DNA of 64,000 nucleotides from positions 1-64,000 of the forward strand of contig SUVR01000004.1 in NCBI GenBank assembly GCA_015061915.1. The letters are read 5' to 3'. Position numbers and translations under genes: made by a program. Numbering within the stretch: position 1 is the first letter of the stretch; each line of letters begins with the position of its first letter. Below, in pieces: positions 26,468-35,126 of the stretch. Source of the stretch: Lentisphaerota bacterium (GTDB taxonomy: Bacteria > Verrucomicrobiota > Lentisphaeria > Victivallales > UBA1829). The notes beneath the pieces were generated by a model. It was not told the DNA's origin. It did not search any database and saw only the letters and a list, made by a program, of their open reading frames with translations.

Positions 26468-28302
26468 TCGCGGCACAACCGGAAGACAGGCGGGATAAGC
26501 TCCATTTTGTCCCGCCACTGATCTTTCTCGGAGCATTATTCCTGATCTATCCGAACAGGACACTCCTTTTTGCGCCGGACTGGATCATTTTTGCGTTCTC
26601 CACAGCAAGTCTCTCCCTGTTCTGTGCGGGGGCTTGCCTCTTTGTCCCGGACCGGTTGCGGACAATGTTCCGCGCCCTGCCCCGCTGGTTCAAGTATGCG
26701 TTTCTTTTTTTTGCGTTGATCGCGGCACTTCATACAGCAAAAAATTTTGCCGCATATTCGCTGGCTGATATTGCACGCTCGTTTGCATATCTGACAATCC
26801 CGACCTTCGCCTGTCTTTACCGGGATGAACTGAAAAAACTGCTGCCGGGTGCAATGACATTGCTGTGGCTCGTAACGCTGGCGCAGTCGTTTGTGGAACA
26901 TATTATGCTTCAAACGGATATACTTGGCGGCATACCGCTGAACCGGAACTGGAATGCGGCACTGATCCTGATCTCCGCTCCCTTTGCAGGGTTACTGGTA
27001 TTCCGTCGTGCAGACTCCATTCTCAAGCGTTTTCTCGCCCTGCTGGTGATCGTGCTGCCCTCTCTTTATGTGATTCTGGTCTGCAATTCGCTGGCGGTAT
27101 ATCTGGCATTTCCTCTGGCGCTTCTGCTCCTTTTCCTGATGAACGGCAGATTCCGGAAGATCATTCCTGCGGTCTGCGGCGGATTTCTGATTCTGGCAAC
27201 TGCGGCGTTTTTCCTGTGTAAATCATACGTTCCCGCCTTCCGGGATTATCTGGAACAGGATGACCGGATCGCCATTTATGCGGCAACGGTCAACATGATC
27301 GCAGATGCGCCGGTCACCGGTTATGGGATCCCCTCCTTTGAACAGGAATTTCTCCCGTACATCCGGACGCCGGAATTCTTTTTACGGGAACACGCCACCG
27401 ACCGGGCAAATCATCCGCACAATCATCTGCTGTTCATGGCGGCAGGGATGGGGCTGACCGGTCTGGCTGTCTGGCTGACGCTCTGGTTGATCCCGGTACT
27501 GCTCCGGATGTTCCGGAAAGAACCGGATCCCGGAGAAAAGATGTTGGACCTATGGATCCTCTTTGCCTGGCTGGTCCTGACCATTCACGGGATGTTCGAT
27601 CTGGTTTTGTTTCAGGAACCGACCAATCTGCTGGGACTGGTGTTTACCGGCTGGATCTGGGCAGGCGTTTTCAAAACGACGGTGCAGGATGAAAATGAAG
27701 CTGCTGCGGTAAAATACGGTACAGCTCTCCGGCTGACCGGATATATCCTGACTGGTCTTGCGTTATTCATGGCGGCGTGCAATCTGTTCTCATCGATCCA
27801 TTTCCGGATGTCACACCGGCTCTGGTTGAGCGGCAGGCAAACAGACTCGCAACGGCATATCCGTCTGCTTCAGTTGACGGCACAATGGGACAACACGCAT
27901 TACTATCTTTACCAGTCTGCGCTCCGGCTCCCGCCGCAGGAGGCGTTGGCGATGCTGGATCAGCTCACAGAGACTGCAACACCGGATTTTGCCCACATCA
28001 ACCTGCACCGGGGGCGTCTTCTGATGCTCTTTGCCGGACGGCAGCAGGAGGCACAGGAGGCTTTATTCCGGGACGCGGGACTTTACCCGCTGCACATTGA
28101 GGCGCTTTATAATCTCTGGATGTATGCGCTGTTCACGCGCAATCCCGTGGCGGCACACTCGCTTGCAGGAGAGATCAACCGCCGTCTGAAACTGCGGGGA
28201 TTGGATGCAGCGATCCGTGATCCATTCCCTGCCCCGCAGGATGCAAAGTTGGAAGGAAACGATGTTGATCAGGCAATGACCTATAAAATCAAACGAAAAT
28301 AA
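26464..28302 (+). CDS. Polytopic O-antigen ligase / polymerase-like protein (WaaL/Wzy/PglL superfamily)
   Basis: 612 residues with about ten or more membrane helices and a soluble C-terminal tail that looks TPR-like (about 440-600). The large loop near residues 300-330 holds ANHPHNHLLFMAAGMGLTGL, which resembles the H-N...G..G signature of O-antigen ligases and pilin oligosaccharyltransferases (PglL/TfpO). Its ATG overlaps the kinase stop by 4 bases (ATGA). Coupling to pilin-like genes favours protein O-glycosylation over LPS ligation, but no glycan-synthesis genes are close, so the acceptor is not settled. Confidence 0.75.
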   Translation: MIAAQPEDRRDKLHFVPPLIFLGALFLIYPNRTLLFAPDWIIFAFSTASLSLFCAGACLFVPDRLRTMFRALPRWFKYAFLFFALIAALHTAKNFAAYSLADIARSFAYLTIPTFACLYRDELKKLLPGAMTLLWLVTLAQSFVEHIMLQTDILGGIPLNRNWNAALILISAPFAGLLVFRRADSILKRFLALLVIVLPSLYVILVCNSLAVYLAFPLALLLLFLMNGRFRKIIPAVCGGFLILATAAFFLCKSYVPAFRDYLEQDDRIAIYAATVNMIADAPVTGYGIPSFEQEFLPYIRTPEFFLREHATDRANHPHNHLLFMAAGMGLTGLAVWLTLWLIPVLLRMFRKEPDPGEKMLDLWILFAWLVLTIHGMFDLVLFQEPTNLLGLVFTGWIWAGVFKTTVQDENEAAAVKYGTALRLTGYILTGLALFMAACNLFSSIHFRMSHRLWLSGRQTDSQRHIRLLQLTAQWDNTHYYLYQSALRLPPQEALAMLDQLTETATPDFAHINLHRGRLLMLFAGRQQEAQEALFRDAGLYPLHIEALYNLWMYALFTRNPVAAHSLAGEINRRLKLRGLDAAIRDPFPAPQDAKLEGNDVDQAMTYKIKRK

Positions 28303-28314
28303 GGATCAAGCAAT

Positions 28315-29739
28315 ATGAAAAAAATGACTTTTTCCGGTTCCACCGGAGCGCTGCGCAACCCTGAACGCGGTTTCCGTTTTGAAATCGGTGTCGGCAAGAT
28401 CGAATCGGATCTGATCAAATTCGGACACGTTACCGATCACTGGCCTTTTGAACGGTTCCCCTATGTGACGATCGCCCAGGCATACTGCTATCTCACCCAG
28501 TATTGGAACAGTGAGATCGCACAGGAAAAACTGGATGCGCTGCAGGCGGATTTTGATCGCGCACGGGCTTGCGGTGCAAAGTTCCTGCTCCGGTTCGCTT
28601 ATGAATCAGATGGTATCCAAAACGGACCGGATCTGGACCGGATTCTTGCTCATATCAAGCAGCTCACCCCCATCGTCCGGAAAAATGCGGATGTGATCTA
28701 TGTTCTCCAGTGCGGCTGGGTCGGGCTCTGGGGAGAATTTCATACCTCCATCCACGGACACGAAAAAAATCCGGACGCTGTTGCAAAAATCATCTCCGCC
28801 ACGCTGGAGATGCTGCCGGAAAACCGTTTCACCATGATGCGGCGGATGCAGTACAAAATGGACCTGCTGGATACGCTTGGTGACAACCGGGAAATCACGG
28901 CGGAAACAGCCTTTTCGCAAGCTCCGCACGCCCGGATCGGGTTCTTCAACGACGGCACACTGGCAAACTATTGGGATGGCGGGACCTTCACGGAAGTCCC
29001 CTACGCCTGGCGGGGAAATTATGAGTACGACCGCATCAACCGGGAGGGTAAATATATGCCGGTGGACGGGGAACTTTTCTGGACCGGTCAGTTCAATGAT
29101 CCGAAGGACGCACCCGCGATCAAGGCGGCGGAACGGTTCACGTATCACCATTACAGCACCTTCAGCCATGTTCACGGGTTCTCCGGGTTGGATTGTAATC
29201 CGCAGCCGTGGACCATTGATTCCTGGATGGAACAGATCATCACGCCTGCCGCGCTGGAGCTTAACGGCGTCCGCTTCGATCCGGATTATTTTGCTGATGG
29301 CGAACGGACCGGCTTTGAATTTATCCGGGATCATCTGGGTTACCGGATCGCCATGCCCGCAGCAGAATATACGGAAACGGTCCCTGCAGACGGCGAACTG
29401 AAAGCAAATATCTCCCTGCAGAATTATGGTTTCTCCACGCCGGTCAACCGCAGAAAAGCAGAGTTCGCCCTGCTTGCCGCAGACAGCAGTGTGATCGAAC
29501 TGCCGACGGACTTTGACTGCCGTCAGCTCCAGCCGGATGAAGGTTGTAAAACGGTCTCCCTTTCCTGCAGTGCAAACGGGATCGCTGCCGGGGAATACAC
29601 GCTCTGCCTCTGTCTGCCGGATGAAGCAGAAAGCCTCCGTTACAAACCGGACTATGCGATCCGTCTTGCTTCAAACATGGAAACTGCCGAAACCGGTGGA
29701 AGACTGCTGCACAAAATCGGTATGGTCAGGATCGGGTGA
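28315..29739 (+). CDS. DUF4874/DUF4832 protein
   Basis: 474 residues. The opening NPERGFRFE and the YLTQYWNSEI region fit DUF4874, and the later part (LQCGWVGLWGEFH, GFFNDG, SGLDCNPQPWT) fits DUF4832; the two usually occur together, often in secreted or carbohydrate-related proteins. No signal peptide is visible, so this copy may be cytoplasmic. The fold is thought to be glycosidase-like (TIM barrel), but no activity is established. A GGATC-like site precedes the start, 12 bases after the O-antigen-ligase-like gene. Confidence 0.75.
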   Translation: MKKMTFSGSTGALRNPERGFRFEIGVGKIESDLIKFGHVTDHWPFERFPYVTIAQAYCYLTQYWNSEIAQEKLDALQADFDRARACGAKFLLRFAYESDGIQNGPDLDRILAHIKQLTPIVRKNADVIYVLQCGWVGLWGEFHTSIHGHEKNPDAVAKIISATLEMLPENRFTMMRRMQYKMDLLDTLGDNREITAETAFSQAPHARIGFFNDGTLANYWDGGTFTEVPYAWRGNYEYDRINREGKYMPVDGELFWTGQFNDPKDAPAIKAAERFTYHHYSTFSHVHGFSGLDCNPQPWTIDSWMEQIITPAALELNGVRFDPDYFADGERTGFEFIRDHLGYRIAMPAAEYTETVPADGELKANISLQNYGFSTPVNRRKAEFALLAADSSVIELPTDFDCRQLQPDEGCKTVSLSCSANGIAAGEYTLCLCLPDEAESLRYKPDYAIRLASNMETAETGGRLLHKIGMVRIG

Positions 29740-29742
29740 GCA

Positions 29743-29958
29743 ATGAGTATTGCAAATGTAGAACGGTTTTATGAACTGCTGGAAGTGGATCAGGAGCTTC
29801 GTGCGGAGGCATTGAAACTGCAGACGATCTACGAGGAACAGGAAGATGTGCTGGATGCCTTTCTGGAAATGGCGGAAAAGCAGGGGTTGCCCTTCACGGA
29901 ACAGGAATTTATGTCTGTGATGTATCAGCGGGCAATGAGTCAGCCGGATCCGGAATGA
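29743..29958 (+). CDS. Nif11-like small protein
   Basis: 71 residues. NVERFYELLEVDQELRAEAL at the N-terminus and FLEMAEKQGLPFTEQEFM later follow the Nif11 domain pattern ('v..Fl..l..d.eL...l......a..~G~.ft.eel'). Nif11 domains occur in nitrogen-fixation proteins and as leader regions of ribosomal peptides (nitrile hydratase-like leader peptide families). There is no GG cleavage site and no Cys/Ser/Thr-rich core here, so a peptide precursor is not supported. It starts 3 bases after the DUF4832 gene with GGTGAG as its ribosome site. Confidence 0.7.
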   Translation: MSIANVERFYELLEVDQELRAEALKLQTIYEEQEDVLDAFLEMAEKQGLPFTEQEFMSVMYQRAMSQPDPE

Positions 29959-29962
29959 TCGT

Positions 29963-30109
29963 TCAGAAAAACGCAAAGAAAAGCCCGATCGCCGTCAAAG
30001 TCCAGAAAAGCACCTGAAAAATGAGACGGGAACGCAAATAGGACTTATCGTCCGGTTCGGGGATCTGGTTCTCCGGATTTTTTCGCTCCCGGAATGATTG
30101 ATACGTCAT
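29963..30109 (-). CDS. 48-residue single-span membrane protein
   Basis: Small gene (ATG at 30109, TGA at 29963-29965). The first 28 residues are charged and hydrophilic (MTYQSFRERKNPENQIPEP...), and the last 20 form one membrane helix (FQVLFWTLTAIGLFFAFF). GGGAG stands about 9 bases before the ATG, and the gene follows the coiled-coil membrane protein by 16 bases on the same strand. It ends 4 bases from the stop of the convergent Nif11-like gene. I know no homologous family. Confidence 0.6.
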   Translation of the reverse strand: MTYQSFRERKNPENQIPEPDDKSYLRSRLIFQVLFWTLTAIGLFFAFF

Positions 30110-30125
30110 CTGCAGCGCTCCCGGA

Positions 30126-30767
30126 TCAGAAGATTCCCTTGAAGGATCCGATTACAGCAAAAGCCACAATGACCGAGGAGATCAGGATCGCGATCAGTAC
30201 CGGCAGATTCATTGCCCACGCCAGACGCAACACCTGACGGAAACCGAGAGAATCCAGAATGATCCCGGTTTCCGCTTTGCTTTTTCCTGCCGGACTGCTG
30301 TCAAGGCTGCGCAGTTTCTCTGTGGCGCCGTCCACGATCGGCAGCATCCGCATCATTTCGATCCGCTGTTTTTCGATTTTCAAGGTCACATCGGTCAATT
30401 CTCCCCGGTCGGCGAACGCATCTCTGCCGGGATCATCTGCGGGGACGGCATCCAGAAGCTGCCGGATCTCCCGGATGGTCGTCTGAACCGTTTTCAGTCT
30501 GCTGTCCAGATCTTTTTCTTCTGCAGCGAGACGGCTTTCCATGGAATGGAGACGGTCCAGGAGATCGCTGCGGGAGCGTTGAAAATCACCGTAACGCCGT
30601 TTCAGATGAGCGCTGACCGCATCGTCCAGTCTGCCGGGTTCCTTTTCCGGAACATCTGCGGCTTTCGGCGGCTCCTGCCTCTGTTCCAGTTCAACCGGAA
30701 CCTGCTGGTTCAACTTACTCCGTATCCCGTAAAGATCGGTCACGATGGAAGGAACTTTCTGTCCCAT
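30126..30767 (-). CDS. Coiled-coil protein with C-terminal membrane anchor
   Basis: 213 residues. The N-terminal 65 are hydrophilic and Pro/Glu-rich. The middle (about 65-150) has heptad-like repeats suggesting coiled coil (LLDRLHSMESRLAAEEKDLDSRL). The end is a hydrophobic helix of about 24 residues (LPVLIAILISSVIVAFAVIG), so the protein is probably tail-anchored with the bulk in the cytoplasm. GGAGAA precedes the start. I recognise no family. It forms a two-gene unit with the 48-residue membrane protein and is divergent from the SPFH operon. Confidence 0.7.
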   Translation of the reverse strand: MGQKVPSIVTDLYGIRSKLNQQVPVELEQRQEPPKAADVPEKEPGRLDDAVSAHLKRRYGDFQRSRSDLLDRLHSMESRLAAEEKDLDSRLKTVQTTIREIRQLLDAVPADDPGRDAFADRGELTDVTLKIEKQRIEMMRMLPIVDGATEKLRSLDSSPAGKSKAETGIILDSLGFRQVLRLAWAMNLPVLIAILISSVIVAFAVIGSFKGIF

Positions 30768-30806
30768 AAAATGTTCTCCTGCAGTTTAATTTCTGTTCTT
30801 GTTGTT

Positions 30807-30836
30807 AATATAACTGCATTTTTCCGCGGTTTCCAA
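30807..30836 (-). promoter_or_regulatory. Predicted promoter of the coiled-coil/48-residue gene pair
   Basis: On the minus strand, TTGGAA (30836-30831), an 18-base spacer and TATATT (30812-30807). Confidence 0.5.
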
Positions 30837-30877
30837 TCATCTTCTTGAGATTTTGTCATTTTTTTTCTTGTCTGTAC

Positions 30878-30905
30878 TTGCGTTTTCCGGATTTTGCGCT
30901 ATGTT
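30878..30905 (+). promoter_or_regulatory. Predicted promoter of the SPFH/P-type ATPase operon
   Basis: TTGCGT (30878-30883), a 16-base spacer and TATGTT (30900-30905). The 16 bases 30891-30906 are identical to 205-220 at the promoter of the U32 gene. Confidence 0.55.
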
Positions 30906-30941
30906 TTAGAGGTTTCATTTTAAATATATAGTGAGGTGATC

Positions 30942-32942
30942 ATGTCAAATGAATTTTCCGGGCTTTCCGGTACAATAGAACGCAGCCGTCTCTGCAAAAA
31001 GCTGTGTTATACTGCCTTCATCACGGCTGTCCTGCTGTGCCTGATCGTATTTCTGGCGGATGTTGTCTTCCAGTGGAGCGGTCTGCAAATCTTTTCCCTT
31101 GCCCTGTTCCCGCTGGTTTTTGCGGTGATTTTTTCCTTTGCAGCGATCCTGCGGACCACATTTTTCGCCCGGATGCTTCAGGAGGAAGAGGAAAAACGCC
31201 TGCTGGAACGCAGGAAAGAATCCGTCGGAAACATTCTGGATGTTTCCGAAGATGTCCGTTTTGCTGCGGCGAGAACGCTGAAAAATTTTGAAAAATATCT
31301 GCCGTCCGTTCTTGCGGTTCTTTCTTTTGTGCTGGGGGCGCTGATCCTCTATCTGCTGAACCGGACACCGGATTCTCTGGAAGGGGAAGCGACGGCGGAG
31401 TTGTTGCAGATCAATGTTCCGGCGAACCCGGTAAATCTGGCGTTTTTGAGTATTGTGTGCGGAGCCTTTGCTTTCTTCAGCGGGATTTTTCTTTCCGGAC
31501 AATCCGGTATCCGTGAGTTCCGCTGGCTCAAGCCGGTTGGCAATATGCTTGTCTTTGCGGGGCTGGTGCTGTTTCTGGCGGCATTGAGTGCGCTGCTCTA
31601 CATCTACGGAAAAACAGCATGGGAAAACGGGCTGACCAGGGCGGTTTTCCTGATCGAATGTGTACTGACGATCGAACTGCTGGCAAACTTTATCATGGAT
31701 TTTTACCGTCCCCGGAATCAGGAAGAACTGCGTCCCGTTTATGAAAGCCGGATCCTGGCTCTCTTTACCGAACCGGGTGGCGTTGTACGCAATCTGGCGG
31801 CATCGCTGGACTACCAGTTCGGCTTCAAGGTCTCCAAAACATCGGTCTACAAGTTTATCGGCAGAGTTTTCATTCCTGCGCTGTTGGTTTGGGCGTTCCT
31901 GCTCTGGGCCTTCTCTGCCGTCAGTGAAGTGGGTCCGGGAGAACTGGGGATCCGCGAACGGTTCGGGAAAGCGATCGGCAATGACCTGCAGCCCGGAGTT
32001 CACTTCAAACTGCCGTGGCCCTTTGAACGGATCATCCGGGTTCCGGTGGATCAGCCGCAGACCGTAACGGTCGGGATCACAAAAGAAAAAGAGAAAAACC
32101 GCAAGGAAGCGCTGGTCATTCTCTGGAACAAGGATCATTACATCACGGAAGATCCGTTCCTGGTGGCAACAAAACGGAATGTGATCCCGCAGAAAAAAGC
32201 TGCCGGCGATGAAGCGATCAGCCATTCCGTGGCGATCCTGGAGACGACTCTGCCCATTTATTACCGGGCGGATCGCAACCGGATCCGGGATTATGCGTAT
32301 AATTTCAACAACATTCCCGATACCCTGCTGGCGATCGGTAAAGCGGAAGCTACAGCATATTTTGCCAGTGCCGACTTCGATTCCGCCATCTCGGACGGAC
32401 GCGAAAATGCCTGCAATGACCTCAAAGCAAGGATCCAGAGCCAATGCGATGCTATGAATATGGGAATCGAGATCATCAGCGTGAATATGATGGATGCACA
32501 CCCGCCCATCGGAAAAGAAGGCGATCCAAAGAAAGACATCCCCGCCACCAATGTGGCGGAAGCGTATCAGGACTATGTTATCGCCAAGGAAGAAGTCAAA
32601 GCGATGAAGAGCGCCGCTTCCAGTGATGCCACAAAAATCGCTGCGGAAGGCTGGACTGCCGCTCTGAAGATCGATTCCAGCGCTCAAATCTACAAAGACC
32701 GGGTCATCCATCTGGCAAATGCGGAAAAGGACCTCTTTGCCGAACAGCTCAAAGCGTTCCGGGCGGCTCCGGAAATGTTCAAGCTCCGCCTCTACCTGGA
32801 CTTCATTGTGAACGATTGCAAAGACAAACGGAAATTCATCCTTTCAAAATCCCTTACTTCCCGCATTTACGAGCTGAACTTTGAAGAAAAAGCAAAGCTG
32901 AACCTGCTGGAAGAAGAGGACGGAACCGCAACGGAAAAGTAA
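30942..32942 (+). CDS. HflK-like SPFH/band 7 protein with N-terminal multi-span membrane domain
   Basis: About 666 residues. Residues 1-320 hold several membrane helices, unlike classical HflK with one. An SPFH domain follows (VGPGELGIRERFGKAIG...LQPGVHFKLPWPFERI) and a helical tail. HflK with HflC forms a membrane cage around the FtsH protease in Escherichia coli. Here the protein leads an operon with two more SPFH proteins and transporters, so a membrane-microdomain scaffold is equally possible. A GTG at 30936 is in frame, but it lies within the Shine-Dalgarno GAGGTGAT (30933-30940), which places the start at ATG 30942. Confidence 0.85.
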   Translation: MSNEFSGLSGTIERSRLCKKLCYTAFITAVLLCLIVFLADVVFQWSGLQIFSLALFPLVFAVIFSFAAILRTTFFARMLQEEEEKRLLERRKESVGNILDVSEDVRFAAARTLKNFEKYLPSVLAVLSFVLGALILYLLNRTPDSLEGEATAELLQINVPANPVNLAFLSIVCGAFAFFSGIFLSGQSGIREFRWLKPVGNMLVFAGLVLFLAALSALLYIYGKTAWENGLTRAVFLIECVLTIELLANFIMDFYRPRNQEELRPVYESRILALFTEPGGVVRNLAASLDYQFGFKVSKTSVYKFIGRVFIPALLVWAFLLWAFSAVSEVGPGELGIRERFGKAIGNDLQPGVHFKLPWPFERIIRVPVDQPQTVTVGITKEKEKNRKEALVILWNKDHYITEDPFLVATKRNVIPQKKAAGDEAISHSVAILETTLPIYYRADRNRIRDYAYNFNNIPDTLLAIGKAEATAYFASADFDSAISDGRENACNDLKARIQSQCDAMNMGIEIISVNMMDAHPPIGKEGDPKKDIPATNVAEAYQDYVIAKEEVKAMKSAASSDATKIAAEGWTAALKIDSSAQIYKDRVIHLANAEKDLFAEQLKAFRAAPEMFKLRLYLDFIVNDCKDKRKFILSKSLTSRIYELNFEEKAKLNLLEEEDGTATEK

Positions 32943-32975
32943 GAAAAAAATATTTACAGATACGGAGTATTCAAC

Positions 32976-33923
32976 ATGAGCGAACACAAAAAAACAAAAT
33001 ATTATCTGCCGACTATCCTGCTGGGTGTGATCGTGGGGGCGATCTTCCTCCTGGCTATCTTTTCTTATCAGGTGGAGGAATCCGAACAGGCTCTGGTCCT
33101 CACGTTCGGTAAACCGACCGCCGTTTCCGGTCCCGGACTCCATTTCCGCTGGCCTCTGCCGGTGCAGGATATTGTAAAATATGACATCCGCAAACGCTAT
33201 TTCCCCGGAAAGACCGGAAAGCTGGAGGAAACCACCACAAAAGACAAACAGCAGGTGGTCGTGGGGATCGGTGTTTTCTATCAGATCAAGGATGTTATGA
33301 TCTTCCGTCAGGCGGCAAAGAGCATTGAGGATATGGAAGACTTCCTCTCTGCAGAAATGAGCAACGCCAAGAAAAGCGTGGTTGGAAGATATGATTACGA
33401 TCAGCTGATCAATGCCGACTCCGGAAAAATGCACCTGCAGAACGTACAGCAGGAGATCCTGAACATCCTGAAACCCAAAATGATGGAAATGTACGGTGTA
33501 GATGTGTTCCAGGTGGATCTCGTTTCGCTCGGCGTCCCGGAAAAGACCGCTGAAGCCATCGCCGCAACCATGCGCCAGCAGCGTGAAACCATGGCAAAAG
33601 ATGCCCGGGCAAAAGGATTCGCAGAAGCCGAAAAGATCCGGATCGATGCCGAACAGAAGAAAGAGATCGCCCTGACTCAGGCAGAAGCAAAAGCAAAACA
33701 GCTCCGGGCAGAAGGCGATGCCATCGCTGCCGAATCGTACAAGATCTTTACCGCAGATCCTGCTCTGGCTGCTTTCCTGCAGAAACTGGATGCCCTGAAA
33801 AAGACACTCGGCAGCCAGACGACCCTGATCCTGAATACCGGAAATGCGCCTTTTGACATTTTTGAATCCCAGATGATCACGCCGGACACCAAAGCAGAAA
33901 AAAAATCTGCCGCCGGAAAATAA
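32976..33923 (+). CDS. hflC: HflC-like SPFH protein
   Basis: 315 residues. One N-terminal membrane helix, then an SPFH domain: QALVLTFGKPTAVSGPGLHFRWPLPVQDIVKYDIR. It ends in the Ala/Glu-rich helix AKGFAEAEKIRIDAEQKKEIALTQAEAKAKQLRAEGDAIAA that is typical of HflC. The length matches HflC (about 330). CGGAG precedes the start, 33 bases after the HflK-like gene. It most probably forms mixed rings with the neighbouring SPFH proteins. Confidence 0.88.
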   Translation: MSEHKKTKYYLPTILLGVIVGAIFLLAIFSYQVEESEQALVLTFGKPTAVSGPGLHFRWPLPVQDIVKYDIRKRYFPGKTGKLEETTTKDKQQVVVGIGVFYQIKDVMIFRQAAKSIEDMEDFLSAEMSNAKKSVVGRYDYDQLINADSGKMHLQNVQQEILNILKPKMMEMYGVDVFQVDLVSLGVPEKTAEAIAATMRQQRETMAKDARAKGFAEAEKIRIDAEQKKEIALTQAEAKAKQLRAEGDAIAAESYKIFTADPALAAFLQKLDALKKTLGSQTTLILNTGNAPFDIFESQMITPDTKAEKKSAAGK

Positions 33924-33935
33924 GGAGCTGTGTGT

Positions 33936-35126
33936 TTGGCTATGAGTATTGATGAGAAAAAAACAGATAACCCGGTACTGCCGCCTGAGCAGCAGAATCC
34001 CCTCTCCGGAGGGATCGAACTGCTGACAAAAGTGCTGAAGTCCGTGTTCGTGATCCTTGCCGTTGTGATCATTGCGCTGCTGATCTGGTTCCTGACCTGC
34101 GGCGGATCATTTATTGTCGATTCCACAACCGAATCGGTGATCGTACTGAAATTCGGTAAATTCCACGGCGAATATAAAGAAGGCTGGCACTGGTTCCCGC
34201 CCTATCCCATCACAAAGATCATCCGGATCCCCACCCGGAAAGAAACGGTGGTCAGCACCGCATTCCTGCCCTCCAACGCAGCAAAAATCCGGGATTCAAA
34301 GGCAAAGACCCTGATGGGGAACGATGCCGGTTCCACTCTCACTCCCGGTGTCGATGGATACGCCCTGCTGAAGGATAATACGATCATTCACAGCGAATGG
34401 TCCCTCACTTACCGGATCGCCTCCCCCGAAGATTTCTACCAAAACTGCATCAGCCGTGAAGCCAACGCCTTCAGCGATGCCGCAAGCGAAGATTTCGTTT
34501 CCGATGGCGAACTGAAAATGGTGAAACTGGATGCCGTTTCTGCTATGCTCCGCGCTCTGTTGGACGCTGCCGTGATCGAAGCCGGAAGAACACTGGATAT
34601 TGAACAGACCTACTACGATCCCAACAACTATCTGCAGACGGTCCGGAACATCCTCAACCGGAAAATCGCTGCGCTGGGGATCGGGATCGAGATGGATAAC
34701 CTGACGATGACTCTGATCTCGCCCCCGTTGAAAACCCGTGACGCTTTTCAGGAATTTCTGCTGGCAAAAACCACTGCCCAGCGGGAAGTGGAAGAAGCAA
34801 AAACCTTCAAGGCTGAACTGGAACAGAAGACTTCCGCAGAAACAGAAAAGATCGTTGCTGACGGCAGATTGAAAAAACAGCAGATCATTGAAGAAACGGA
34901 AGCGGATGCAAAGTCTTTCAAAGAGATTTTGGAAAAATACAAAGATGCACCCGATGCAACGATCATCTCCTTTACAAAACAGCTGGCTGAATCTCTGGAA
35001 CAGGTCCGGGAAAAATATGTGATCAGCACCGATAATGCTTCCGGATCGGAAGTCCGCCTCAAGATCAACCGCGAGCCGGCAAAAAAGAAAGCAACACCCG
35101 ATGACGGTAAGGAGGCTGCGAAATGA
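33936..35126 (+). CDS. Third SPFH/band 7 protein, HflK-like
   Basis: About 396 residues. One membrane helix near the N-terminus (about residues 30-52), then SPFH (SVIVLKFGKFHGEYKEGWHWFPP) and a long charged coiled coil, REVEEAKTFKAELEQKTSAETEKI. In-frame starts are GTG 33930, TTG 33936 and ATG 33942. GGAG at 33924-33927 fits TTG 33936 best (8 bases), though ATG 33942 cannot be excluded. Three SPFH proteins in tandem are uncommon; two would suffice for an HflK-HflC pair. It overlaps the P-type ATPase gene by 4 bases (ATGA). Confidence 0.85.
   Translation: MAMSIDEKKTDNPVLPPEQQNPLSGGIELLTKVLKSVFVILAVVIIALLIWFLTCGGSFIVDSTTESVIVLKFGKFHGEYKEGWHWFPPYPITKIIRIPTRKETVVSTAFLPSNAAKIRDSKAKTLMGNDAGSTLTPGVDGYALLKDNTIIHSEWSLTYRIASPEDFYQNCISREANAFSDAASEDFVSDGELKMVKLDAVSAMLRALLDAAVIEAGRTLDIEQTYYDPNNYLQTVRNILNRKIAALGIGIEMDNLTMTLISPPLKTRDAFQEFLLAKTTAQREVEEAKTFKAELEQKTSAETEKIVADGRLKKQQIIEETEADAKSFKEILEKYKDAPDATIISFTKQLAESLEQVREKYVISTDNASGSEVRLKINREPAKKKATPDDGKEAAK

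Noticed and set aside
29743-29958. A ribosomally made peptide precursor
   Set aside because: There is no GG motif, no core rich in Cys, Ser or Thr, and no modification or export enzyme beside it.
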